From contig CBDBOO010000082.1 in assembly GCA_965208385.1 (NCBI GenBank), forward strand, positions 25,189 through 89,188: a DNA stretch of 64,000 bases. The letters run 5' to 3'. How positions within the stretch are numbered: position 1 is the first letter of the stretch; each line of letters opens with the position of its first letter. Shown here piece by piece: positions 56,080-64,000 of the stretch. The notes beneath the pieces were generated by a model, which saw only the letters and a program-made list of their open reading frames with translations, had not been told where the DNA came from and made no database searches. Both the position numbers and the translations under genes were made by a program. This DNA is from Endozoicomonas sp965208385. Lineage in GTDB: Bacteria; Pseudomonadota; Gammaproteobacteria; Pseudomonadales; Endozoicomonadaceae.

Positions 56080-57571
56080 CAATGGCACTGACTTAAGGAA
56101 GTATCCCCTGAAACACTAAGGCTTGCTCGAGAAGAAAAACGACTATAAAAGCCGGTGTAACTCAACCACCCGAGCAAGCCATGAACAAGTGTAGTTCAGA
56201 GTATCTTTCTGTTGCTGACGATTGCCTTCGCCAGTTTGCACAAACCGATAACGATGACCTTTCAGCCGTTCTCACTTCAGAGAATCTTATCGAATTTCAA
56301 GACAGCTATCCAAATTCGAGAGTACGAATTTTCCCTCCAATCAAGACGCTCACTCTTTTTATGAAGCAGGTGGCCAGCGATACCAAATCCTGTCGTCATG
56401 CTTTGATTGATGAAGCAAAGGATCAGGTAGCCGCAGGAAATAAACCTTCCAATACACAAACCAGCGCGTACTGTAAGGCTCGCCCGAGGTTAACTGAAGA
56501 GTCTGTTAAGTCGCTGTTTTGTACTTCAGGTGACAACCTTGACAAGGTCAGCCCTGAATCCTGGTTGTGGCACCAGAGACGCGTTCTGATAACCGACGGT
56601 TCAACACTTCTGATGCCAGACACAGAAAAAAATGAGGAAATTTATCCTCAACTCAACACCCAAAAAAAGAACTGGGCTTTCCAATACTGAGGATTCTCGT
56701 TCTGATGAGTTTGGGCAGTGGTGCTCTGTTAGATTATGCGGTAGCTCCTTATGAAGGCAAAGAAACAGGGGAGCAAGCATTACTCAGAAAGCTTTTGTTT
56801 CGTCTTCAGGATGGAGACATTCTGTTAGGGGACGCTAATTTCGAGAACTACTTTCTGTTGGCTTTTTTGCTTCAAACCAAGGGTGACGTGGTCTTTGAGA
56901 AAAATGGTTCCCGTATTATTGATTTCAGAAAGTGCTTCAAAAAGCTGACTAAAAACGATGGGCTGTTCAAACTTCACAGATCAGTTCGTCCAGAGTGGAT
57001 GAGTCAGGAGCTGTACAATCAGATGCCTGAAGAGCTAATCATTAGGGCGGTTAAAAATAAACGTCGTATTATTGTCACTACCTTACTGGATGCCGAAGAG
57101 TATCCTCGAAGCGAGATTATTGCCTTGTATCTGAAGCGCTGGAACGTAGAAATTGATTTTCGTGTGATCAAAACCACGATGAAGATGGATATGCTTCGCT
57201 GCAAAAGTCCGGAAATGGTACGAAAAGAAATCTCTGTCAATTTATTGGTCTACAACCTGATTAGAGCACTGATGGCAAAAGCCGCACAAAGTATCGGAAA
57301 AGTGCCCAGAGAAGCCAGCTTTAAAGCGGCGCAAGAAACACTGGTTTCTTTTCACCAGACGTTGCTGCAAGCGATAGGAGACCAGCTTGAAGAAAAGGTT
57401 ATCAGTATGTTGGAAATAATCGCTCAACATCTTGTAGGCAATCGTCCGGGAAGGTCAGAGCCACGAGCAGTCAAAAGACGACCAAAGCCGCATAAAAAGC
57501 TTCAACACTCAAGAGCACAGGCTCGGAGGCTCAAGAAATACAGGGGGTGAGCTCTTAAGTCAGTGCCATTG
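56080..57571. mobile_element. IS4-family element, 1492 bp
   Basis: The ends are CAATGGCACTGACTTAAG and its exact reverse complement. The 11-bp duplication GATCCACAGTC is at 56069-56079 and 57572-57582, as usual for IS4. Confidence 0.95.
56181..57550 (+). pseudogene. IS4-family transposase, one frameshift
   Basis: The first frame runs from MNKCSSEYLSVADDCLRQF to DGSTLLMPDTEKN (the first catalytic Asp) and ends after NTQKKN. The second begins LGFPILRILVLMSLGSGALL and has LLGDANFENYFL (second Asp) and YLKRWNVEIDFRVIKTTMKM, the IS4 YREK signature. An A7 run at about 56672 is one base short of restoring the frame. The joined protein would be about 456 aa. IS4 elements are not known to need this shift, so it is probably a lesion or a base-calling error. 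Confidence 0.9.
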
Positions 57572-58504
57572 GATCCACAGTCTGGCTTTTATAAAACAAC
57601 TGAACCATTGAGCCTGAGCTATACCAGGGGCCCGGGCCACCCAGTCCGTCAGGAGGAAAATCGAGATATTCACCACCACTCCGTCCTGCATACAACGAGC
57701 CCTGTTGCCTTTCCTGCCAAGGCGACATCAGGCGCATTTTTGTTTTCGGGGTACGCCACATTAAATGCTCTGCTTCCTCTGAAATTTCAACACTCAGGCA
57801 AGCAGTTTGTACTTCGCGTTCAATAAATACGTTTGAGTTATCACAAGAAGAGATTGGCAGGCAGCGCCAGTGGCTCAATTCAGGCTCCCACAGGGTAAGG
57901 GTTATGGCACCATCTTTTTGTTCGCTGACATGAACACTCCGGGTCCAGTCAGAATCACTGACTATGGCCAGCTGATCTCCATGACCCGACTGCAACAGCC
58001 TGAACTGATCCGGAAAAATATATGAGTGGGTGAATACTGATGGTATTTCAGGCAGGTAGAATTGCTGGTGACATTGAAAAGAAAAGTGTCGGGTTGAACG
58101 CTCAGTCTTATCCAGAGGCTGTACAGTTACCCAGTGAAATCTGGGGTTATCCTGATGACTCAGGCTCCGGGCAAACAGAGTACCTGTCCATAGATTCTGC
58201 AGAACCAGAAACAGGAACCCTGTTTTGAGAAATATCGCTGATTTCATAGGATGTCCGGAATTGCCCAGGGAATAGCCCAGAATACCGCCCCGCATTGTTA
58301 GAATTTTCAGGCAATTATGTATAGCAGCGGATACGCACGATTGCCCGAATCATCATGATTTTTTGCTGTGGTAAAACGTGTAGTCAGCTTTCAGTTTAAT
58401 GATGAGACAAGGCAGACAGGGTGCTTGAAAATAGAACCCTGAGGCATCAACAGGAGATGCCCTTGAAATACACAGAAAGGAAGTTTACTGGCAGGGGAAG
58501 ATAA

Positions 58505-58551
58505 TCTTCAGTGATAGATAGTCTTCAGTGATAGATAGTCTTCAGGGATAG
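58505..58551. repeat. Tandem repeat, 17 bp x 2.8
   Basis: TCTTCAGTGATAGATAG is repeated at 58505 and 58522, with a partial third copy from 58539 reaching the stop codon of the leftward gene. The intergenic stretch before it contains no gene. Confidence 0.9.
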
Positions 58552-59183
58552 AACACGCCATCACTGGCCTGGGGGGCTGGCATCACCAGATAGGCTGGGG
58601 TAAAAAAAGCAGAATCGAACCAGTGGAAAATAGTGGTGGTATCGTCACGCTCTGAGTTCTGCAGATGATAACTCAAAGGGTTGCCGGTCAGCTGGGAAAG
58701 CTCGACCTCTCCAAGAGCGGCAATATTGCATGTTTTTTTCCGGATTCTGAAGGAAGTTTCATTCACGCCACCCGCCTGAACAACGGTCAGAAGAAAGTCA
58801 ATGGGGTAACCCGATGGGTAGAGGTTTGAATAGGCAAGGTAACCGGTTGGCTGCCGGACATGCAGTAAGGTGTTGCCAAACCCTGTCGGCCTGAACCTTT
58901 TCTTCCCGCCGCTGACCGGCTCAAATTGAAACTGGTTCTGAATGGTTCCGTGTTTAAGGAAAAGTGACTGTATGAACCAACCGCTGGTTAACTGAAGAAT
59001 CAACGAACCACAAAGATAATCATTGGTGGAGTTGGCGGTAATCACCTCGTCCAGGGAGCCTGAAACGACGTCATCTGCTTCATACCCGGAGCCATAATCC
59101 AATGGATCGTCAGCCTTCACACCATTATTCATCGCTAAAACAGGAATCAGGGCGATGGACCGGACGAAGTGTAATGTATTCAA
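58542..59183 (-). CDS. Exported protein of unknown function
   Basis: The 213-aa product begins MNTLHFVRSIALIPVLAMNN, a signal peptide probably cleaved near GVKADDP. The mature part is rich in aromatic and small residues (GSLILQLTSGWFIQSLFLKHG, LHVRQPTGYLAYSNLYPSGY), suggesting a beta-rich fold. No family is recognised. It lies upstream of, and on the same strand as, the disrupted 893-aa gene, with 290 bp between. Confidence 0.7.
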   Translation of the reverse strand: MNTLHFVRSIALIPVLAMNNGVKADDPLDYGSGYEADDVVSGSLDEVITANSTNDYLCGSLILQLTSGWFIQSLFLKHGTIQNQFQFEPVSGGKKRFRPTGFGNTLLHVRQPTGYLAYSNLYPSGYPIDFLLTVVQAGGVNETSFRIRKKTCNIAALGEVELSQLTGNPLSYHLQNSERDDTTTIFHWFDSAFFTPAYLVMPAPQASDGVFYP

Positions 59184-59294
59184 AATGGCTTCCCTGCCTG
59201 TAAATTCAAATAATATTTACACTATAGCGTTTCTGATTCAGTCTGGTTTCAGGGTAAACTCCGTTCAATCCTGAAAAAGCCCAAAGGCAGGACA

Positions 59295-59927
59295 ATGAAT
59301 AAGGATAAGCGAATCAGGATTTTCACCCGGTTGAGAAATGAAAATCCGAATCCAACCACAGAACTGAACTACAACAGCTCGTTTGAACTGCTGATTGCCG
59401 TTATTCTTTCGGCACAGGCCACCGATGTGGGCGTCAACAAAGCCACAGACAAGCTCTATCCAAAAGCCAATACGCCTGAAGCGATACTGGTACTGGGCGT
59501 AGATGGCTTGAAGGACTACATAAAAACCATTGGGCTGTTCAATGCCAAAGCTGAGAACGTTATAAAAACCTGTAAGTTATTGATAGATAAGCATAACAGT
59601 CAGGTTCCGGATCAGCGGGAAGCCCTGGAAGCCCTCCCCGGCGTGGGACGAAAAACAGCCAACGTTGTCTTGAATACCGCCTTCAATCAACCCACCATGG
59701 CTGTGGATACTCACATCTTCCGTGTCTCCAATCGTACTGGTATTGCACCGGGCAAGAATGTTCTGGACGTTGAAAAGCGTCTGGTGAGATTAATACCGAA
59801 AGAGTTTCTCATGGATGCCCATCACTGGCTGATTCTTCATGGCCGCTATGTCTGTAAGGCACGCAAGCCTCAGTGCGGCAGCTGCATGATTGAAGATCTC
59901 TGCGAATTTAAACAGAAAACATCCTGA
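59295..59927 (+). CDS. nth: Endonuclease III
   Basis: This DNA glycosylase/AP-lyase removes oxidised pyrimidines. The 210-aa product has the helix-hairpin-helix LEALPGVGRKTANVVLNTAF with the catalytic Lys, the catalytic Asp in AVDTHIFRVSNR, and the [4Fe-4S] cluster cysteines CKARKPQCGSCMIEDLC. AGGAC precedes the ATG. In most gammaproteobacteria nth follows rsxE in one operon; here 16.5 kb of mobile and secreted-protein genes lie between. Confidence 0.97.
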   Translation: MNKDKRIRIFTRLRNENPNPTTELNYNSSFELLIAVILSAQATDVGVNKATDKLYPKANTPEAILVLGVDGLKDYIKTIGLFNAKAENVIKTCKLLIDKHNSQVPDQREALEALPGVGRKTANVVLNTAFNQPTMAVDTHIFRVSNRTGIAPGKNVLDVEKRLVRLIPKEFLMDAHHWLILHGRYVCKARKPQCGSCMIEDLCEFKQKTS

Positions 59928-59991
59928 TCAGAAGTGATACACTCCCCGGCTACTTCACTATAACCACATAACAGTCTGGCTCGTAACGGAT

Positions 59992-61131
59992 ATGACCTCA
60001 AACACACTTGATCTAGCCATGGATTTGATCAGTCGGGCTTCAGTGACACCTGAAGATAAAGGCTGTCAGGAATTAATGATCAGTCGCCTGGAGCCACTGG
60101 GCTTCAAGGTAGAACGTCTCCGTTTTGGCGAGGTGGATAATATATGGCTGAGAAGAGGAACAGAACATCCGGTGCTGGCCTTTGCCGGACACACCGACGT
60201 GGTTCCTACCGGCCCGGAAAGCAAGTGGGACAATCCACCTTTTGAGCCGATACTTTCAGATGGCATGCTTCATGGCCGTGGTGCTGCCGACATGAAAGGC
60301 AGCCTTGCCGCCATGGTCACTGCCTGCGAAGCGTTTGTTGCTCAACACCCCAACCACGAAGGCTCCATTGCTTTTCTGATTACCAGTGATGAAGAAGGTC
60401 CTGCCAAAAACGGCACCGTTAAAGTCATCGAACATCTGGAAGCCCGAAATGAAAAAATTGACTGGTGTCTGGTAGGCGAGCCTTCCAGCACAACCATAGT
60501 GGGTGATGTTATAAAAAATGGCCGCAGGGGCTCTCTTCATGGCCACCTCACCATCAAGGGTATCCAGGGGCATGTAGCTTACCCGCATCTGGCCAAAAAC
60601 CCGGTACACGAAGTTGCTCTGGCCATTGCTGATCTCTCCGGTGAAACCTGGGACGAAGGCAATGATTTCTTTCCACCCACCAGTTTCCAGATCTGGCAGA
60701 TTCATGCCGGCACCGGTGCCAGCAACGTAATTCCCGGTGAATGCCAGGTAAACTTCAACTTTCGTTTTTCCCCGGAAGTAACTGACCAGGATCTGCAAAA
60801 CAGGGTCCGGGAAATCCTCGACAGCCACAGTCTGGAATACGATGTGGAATGGCAGTTGAGCGGCCTTCCGTTTCTCACCCGCCCTGGCGCACTGGTGGAT
60901 GCCGCCAGAGAAGCCATTCACGCAACAACAGGCACTGTTGCCGAATTATCCACCTCAGGTGGCACATCCGATGGCCGGTTTATAGCCCCCACAGGCGCAC
61001 AGGTTCTTGAACTGGGACCGGTCAATGCAACCATCCATAAAATTAATGAATGTGTTCGGGCCGATGATCTTGATGCATTGCACCATATCTACCAGGGAAT
61101 CCTGACCCGGCTACTGACAGAAAAGCAGTAA
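59992..61131 (+). CDS. dapE: Succinyl-diaminopimelate desuccinylase
   Basis: DapE removes succinate from N-succinyl-LL-diaminopimelate in lysine and peptidoglycan synthesis. The 379-aa product has the M20 zinc sites: LAFAGHTDVVPTG, HGRGAADMKGSLAAM, ITSDEEGPAKNGT, CLVGEPSS and the C-terminal LGPVNATIHKINECV. It is a normal length and appears intact. It follows nth by 64 bp, possibly co-transcribed. Confidence 0.97.
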   Translation: MTSNTLDLAMDLISRASVTPEDKGCQELMISRLEPLGFKVERLRFGEVDNIWLRRGTEHPVLAFAGHTDVVPTGPESKWDNPPFEPILSDGMLHGRGAADMKGSLAAMVTACEAFVAQHPNHEGSIAFLITSDEEGPAKNGTVKVIEHLEARNEKIDWCLVGEPSSTTIVGDVIKNGRRGSLHGHLTIKGIQGHVAYPHLAKNPVHEVALAIADLSGETWDEGNDFFPPTSFQIWQIHAGTGASNVIPGECQVNFNFRFSPEVTDQDLQNRVREILDSHSLEYDVEWQLSGLPFLTRPGALVDAAREAIHATTGTVAELSTSGGTSDGRFIAPTGAQVLELGPVNATIHKINECVRADDLDALHHIYQGILTRLLTEKQ

Positions 61132-61132
61132 T

Positions 61133-61519
61133 ATGAATTCTATAGAAGACAGAGAAGTTTACGTAAAAAACCTGACACTGGCCGACATCACACACTGGCT
61201 GGAAAAAACATTTGAAGCGGTTACACCCATTAACAGCGGCAAGGTTGTACACGACTATGAAGTGTTATTCAGTGACCGGTTAATTCCCGTGATGATAGTA
61301 GAAAATGCGGTGGGAAAAGCCTGGACCAGTATCTGGTTTAAAGCATCTGGCACACCCTGGCAGGACGATACCGAATGTGCCCATAGTCTGCACGGTTCCA
61401 TTGCCTGCCGGGTTCGCTGCAATTCCGGCCCATGGCAGGAAGGCGCCGATATGGACGAGTGGTGGCAACTGGATGAAGCGGGCAACGAAACCCTGATCAA
61501 ATGGCCGAATGCTCAATAG
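61133..61519 (+). CDS. Small conserved protein downstream of dapE
   Basis: The 128-aa cytoplasmic product starts MNSIEDREVYVKNLTLADIT and has LIPVMIVENAVGKAWTSIWFK and WQDDTECAHSLHG. It starts one base after the dapE stop codon, so it is in the same transcript. Related small genes after dapE are, as far as I recall, found in other gammaproteobacteria; function unknown. Confidence 0.75.
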   Translation: MNSIEDREVYVKNLTLADITHWLEKTFEAVTPINSGKVVHDYEVLFSDRLIPVMIVENAVGKAWTSIWFKASGTPWQDDTECAHSLHGSIACRVRCNSGPWQEGADMDEWWQLDEAGNETLIKWPNAQ

Positions 61520-61705
61520 CGGTACATCTAAAGGCTCTGTGCAGCTATTATGTTGCGTTTATGACGAAGCAATTAGATTGATGCAGTACGGGAATATACA
61601 CGTCCATTCACGACTAGAATAAAATAGAATTTACCGCCACTGACTGATACATATACAGAACATTCGACTACTATCATGCAGTGGTCGAATGACACCCTCC
61701 TGAAT

Positions 61706-61868
61706 GGCTATGTTCCCGTCAATAGTTGGGAGCACTCAAGTCCTATAAAAACTTTATTTTCCTGCTCCACATATGGCTATTCATGAGATAGGAAGGTATC
61801 CCAGAACAAATCGCTGTTCTTTGGGCAATAAACAAATGCAATATACAAGATTTAGTCATATCTCTACT
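61706..61868. mobile_element. MITE family B copy, cut by an IS66 insertion
   Basis: The first 163 bp of the 232-bp element (same orientation as at 29646) end at TCTCTACT, where the IS66 end GTAACCGCC begins. The missing 69 bp should lie beyond the other end of the IS66 element, outside this window. Confidence 0.92.
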
Positions 61869-61906
61869 GTAACCGCCAATAAATCCGCGTAATTGCTCCA
61901 TTCCTG

Positions 61907-63559
61907 TTATTTATGTACTTTAGAAATCACCCCAGCGGCCTTCACTGTCCAGGGTAGAAGCTCTTCCAGTTTCTCAACGGTGTCGGCGTAAGGCAGTTCT
62001 TTCAAAATGTGACTCAGGTAGTCGAAGGGCTCTAAACCATTGGCTTTTGCACTTTCGATCAGGCTGTAATACATCGCACTCGCTCTTGCTCCTTTGGGCG
62101 TATCGGCAAAGAGCCAGTTCTTCCGGCCAATAGTGAAGGGGCGGATGGCATTTTCCGCTGCGGCATTACTGATGTTCAGGTGGCCATCTTCACAATACAC
62201 GACCAGTTTAGGCCATTGATTCAGAGTGTAGTTCATGGCGGTATGGGTTAAACTGCCCGGCATTAAGCGAGTGACGTTTTTCTCAAGCCAGCCATGCAGG
62301 TCATCCAACAACGGTTTACTCCGTTGCTGTCGTTGATGTTGTTTTTCTGAGGCAGTCAGGCTTTTGATCTCGTCTTCTATGACGTATAACTTGCGTATCT
62401 TGCCCAAAGCAACATCGGCCTTGCTGATTTTATTGTTTTTCAGCTTTTTGCCTGGCTTGGCTTCGCCTTTTTTTGCATCAGTGAATTTACGGCGGGCGTG
62501 ATCAAAGCACCCGAGCTGAGTGATGCCTTCCTGTTTACACACAGCGTCATAGCTGGCGTAACCATCGGTTTGCAGGTAACCACTGAACCCTTCAAACAGG
62601 CGCAGAGGAACCGCCTTGCTTCGGGAAGGATCGTAGTGAAACAGAACCGATGATTGGCCGGGCGGGCCGCCCAGGGTGACCCACATGTACTTGTCGGAGT
62701 TGATTGATTTCTCCGTTTCCTTGAGCACTTGAACCGTCGTTTCATCCGCATTGATGACAGTCCCTTCTCTCTGGTGATCCATCATCAGATTGATGAGTGG
62801 TTGAAGCTGCAATGATAACCGGATTAGCCAGTTAGCCATGGTCGTTCGGGTGATAGAACCGCCATAACGAGCCAGAATTTTTTCCTGTCGGTACAGTGGC
62901 AGGGCATCACAATATTTGGCGACAATAATGTACGCCAGCATACAAACACTGACGGCTGATTTTGGAATAGGATGTTTGGGAAGTTTTGCTGCTTTAATAA
63001 CGCGTTTGTCTTGCTGGTGTTCGTCCTGCTCTATGAACACCGCTTTTTCCTGAAGATATTCCAGTACACGCACTTTGGCAGGGATAATATCAAGCTCTTC
63101 TTTGACTTTGGTGTAGAAGGTGTCGATAGCGCCGTCTTTTTCGTCATCACTCAGATCAATATGCACCTGATGGCGAGGAATTGTTTTTGATAACGGCTTT
63201 CGGCCTTTGTTTGTCTTGTTGTTTTTTTTCGTTTCAGGCTCAGGCTGTTCTTCATCGTCGCACTCAGACAGCTCTGCCTCATTGAACATTTCGCCCTGGT
63301 TACTCTTTTCCGTACTGCGACCGTACAGGCGGGCACGTTCAAGGCGAAGGTACTCTTCCAGAATTTTAATACGTTTTTTTTGTTCAGCAATAACAACCGA
63401 CTTTTTATCAATGACACTGTCTTTTTCATGAATGACACTCTCCTGAGCATTGATAACCTGAAGCAGGGAGTCAATACTGGCCGGAGTTTCAGTGCTGTCA
63501 ACGGACAAATCCGAGGCGCAATCCGGCTGAAGAATGAGGGTGTCAGTCAATAATTTCAT
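61907..63559 (-). CDS. tnpC: IS66 transposase TnpC
   Basis: The 550-aa product is full length. It has an N-terminal coiled coil (INAQESVIHEKDSVIDKKSV), RARLYGRSTEKSN and the basic KGRKPLSKTIPRHQVHIDL. The catalytic domain follows: INADETTVQVL, LQTDGYASYD, and NAAENAIRPFTIGRKNWLF. No stop or shift is visible. It could be active. Confidence 0.93.
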   Translation of the reverse strand: MKLLTDTLILQPDCASDLSVDSTETPASIDSLLQVINAQESVIHEKDSVIDKKSVVIAEQKKRIKILEEYLRLERARLYGRSTEKSNQGEMFNEAELSECDDEEQPEPETKKNNKTNKGRKPLSKTIPRHQVHIDLSDDEKDGAIDTFYTKVKEELDIIPAKVRVLEYLQEKAVFIEQDEHQQDKRVIKAAKLPKHPIPKSAVSVCMLAYIIVAKYCDALPLYRQEKILARYGGSITRTTMANWLIRLSLQLQPLINLMMDHQREGTVINADETTVQVLKETEKSINSDKYMWVTLGGPPGQSSVLFHYDPSRSKAVPLRLFEGFSGYLQTDGYASYDAVCKQEGITQLGCFDHARRKFTDAKKGEAKPGKKLKNNKISKADVALGKIRKLYVIEDEIKSLTASEKQHQRQQRSKPLLDDLHGWLEKNVTRLMPGSLTHTAMNYTLNQWPKLVVYCEDGHLNISNAAAENAIRPFTIGRKNWLFADTPKGARASAMYYSLIESAKANGLEPFDYLSHILKELPYADTVEKLEELLPWTVKAAGVISKVHK

Positions 63560-63595
63560 AGCCGTTATTTTAACAAAACAGGGGGCAAAATGCGC

Positions 63596-63961
63596 CTAAA
63601 AACAGCTATCGTAATGACGTTTTTTATGAGGTTTCATAAGGCTGATGTCGTATCCATCCAATAGCCAGTTCAGCTGCTGCCCCGTCAGTGTTACCAGGTC
63701 GTCTGATTTTTTGGGCCACTTGAATTTGTCTTCCGCCAAACTTTTGTAGTACAGCACAAAGCCATTATCTTCCCAGAACAAACACTTGATTTTATTGCGG
63801 TGGCGGTTGGTAAAAGCATACAAATGTCCGCTAAAAGGGTTATGACCCAGTTCCTGCTCGACCAGAACCGCCAGGCCTTTGAACGACTTCCGAAAATCAA
63901 CAGGATCACGATAGAGGTACACATCGGTAAGCGTTACTGATGGACGCATGATGGCGGTCAT
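63596..63961 (-). CDS. tnpB: IS66 accessory protein TnpB (Orf2)
   Basis: The 121-aa product has the family's VYLYRDPVDFRKSFKGLAVLVEQ and LYAFTNRHRNKIKCLFWEDNGF, then a TLTGQQLNWLLDGYDI end. It starts with ATG overlapping the tnpA stop codon (ATGA). Its exact role in transposition is not settled. Confidence 0.95.
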   Translation of the reverse strand: MTAIMRPSVTLTDVYLYRDPVDFRKSFKGLAVLVEQELGHNPFSGHLYAFTNRHRNKIKCLFWEDNGFVLYYKSLAEDKFKWPKKSDDLVTLTGQQLNWLLDGYDISLMKPHKKRHYDSCF

Positions 63962-64000
63962 TTCAGCAACTCGATCAGTTGCCCGGCGAGCGAGAGATTA
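63958..64000 (-). CDS. tnpA: IS66 protein TnpA (Orf1), C-terminal end only
   Basis: The last 13 codons, reading NLSLAGQLIELLK before the stop, match the usual end of IS66 Orf1. The rest lies beyond the window. Confidence 0.8.
   Translation of the reverse strand, partial: NLSLAGQLIELLK

Larger units (their letters stand above)
53889..58247 (-). pseudogene. Large exported protein (893 aa ancestral), interrupted by IS4 and MITE-A
   Basis: Three segments, 58247-57572, 56068-54907 and 54732-53889, join exactly in one frame of 894 codons when the IS4 element, MITE-A and one copy of each duplication are removed. The junctions read KSQTVDQLLFNEF and TMGVAGVHRLNAG. The start is the ATG at 58247 with a signal peptide (MKSAIFLKTGFLFLVLQNLW). 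The middle has a long acidic stretch (RDEDSDSDSDQAEEQSDEIT). The C-terminal part has RKTGEVLAIAG and SGFTRTTLNQIVSAALGIKG. No family is recognised. Exact restoration of the frame shows that the gene was whole until recently. Confidence 0.85.
61869..64000. mobile_element. IS66-family element, classical three-gene type (right part outside window)
   Basis: The left end starts GTAACCGCCAATAAATCCGC in MITE-B. It carries tnpC, tnpB and the end of tnpA in the normal order, all leftward. The expected 8-bp duplication is TCTCTACT, present at 61861-61868 and predicted at the far end. Confidence 0.9.

Noticed and set aside
61706..64000. Treating the MITE-B/IS66 junction as one larger element.
   Set aside because: MITE-B is complete elsewhere and the IS66 end starts abruptly inside it, so they are two separate insertions.

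Overview
The window reads as a chromosome segment of a host-associated gammaproteobacterium. The housekeeping genes are gammaproteobacterial: an Rnf/Rsx electron-transport operon, nth, dapE, upp-uraA, hpt and a PA4642-type gene in a Pseudomonas-like neighbourhood. They sit among very many transposable elements and secreted proteins of unknown function. An Endozoicomonas-like symbiont or parasite would fit, but that is inference; there is no rRNA or other marker gene here to prove it.

Layout. 0-2.1 kb: a secreted sphingomyelinase-like hydrolase between two copies of a 123-bp MITE, then a STAS-domain protein. 2.1-8.4 kb: a pyrimidine/purine salvage block (uraA broken by a 164-bp MITE and by a segment carrying a triple-RidA gene and an ISAzo13 remnant; upp; hpt). 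8.4-18 kb: a disrupted coiled-coil protein, an amino-acid permease, a PA4642-family protein, a rhodanese, manA and brnQ. 18-24.6 kb: a small membrane gene broken by two nested MITEs, an IS66-type element, an EamA transporter, a broken SpoIIAA-like gene and a broken ISKra4-type element. 24.9-33 kb: sulfur dioxygenase-like hydrolase, cardiolipin synthase, TauE/SafE permease, Lrp-type regulator, ISL3 remnant, two small genes of unknown function and a GNAT protein. 33-36 kb: an ISKra4-like element inside an IS630 element inside a palindromic MITE, next to a lipoprotein gene itself hit by a MITE. 36.7-42.8 kb: intact rsxABCDGE. 42.8-59.3 kb: a foreign-looking block separating rsxE from nth, with an M16 lipoprotein peptidase, an AT-rich peptide/ABC-exporter cassette, a truncated second M16 copy, and large secreted proteins. 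59.3-64 kb: nth, dapE, a small conserved gene and the start of an IS66 element.

The dominant theme is transposition and gene decay. I could define six families of short non-autonomous elements from their inverted repeats, most with target duplications, and reconstruct several ancestral genes exactly by removing them. One 164-bp family is present seven times with no difference I could see by eye, and five of its seven insertions lie inside recognisable host genes or host-gene remnants, with two more copies in or beside other elements. Single-base contractions of short homopolymers cause most of the remaining frameshifts; these could be true decay or assembly error.

The most interesting candidate system is the AT-rich cassette at about 47.9-51.8 kb. 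It holds a roughly 55-codon peptide gene ending in FGGGWDW with an ATA in the start position, a hairpin after it, a membrane-anchored protein with a VCPFVPP motif, and an ABC exporter now broken by an insertion sequence. It looks like an eroding ribosomally made peptide locus, but no maturation enzyme that I recognise is present.
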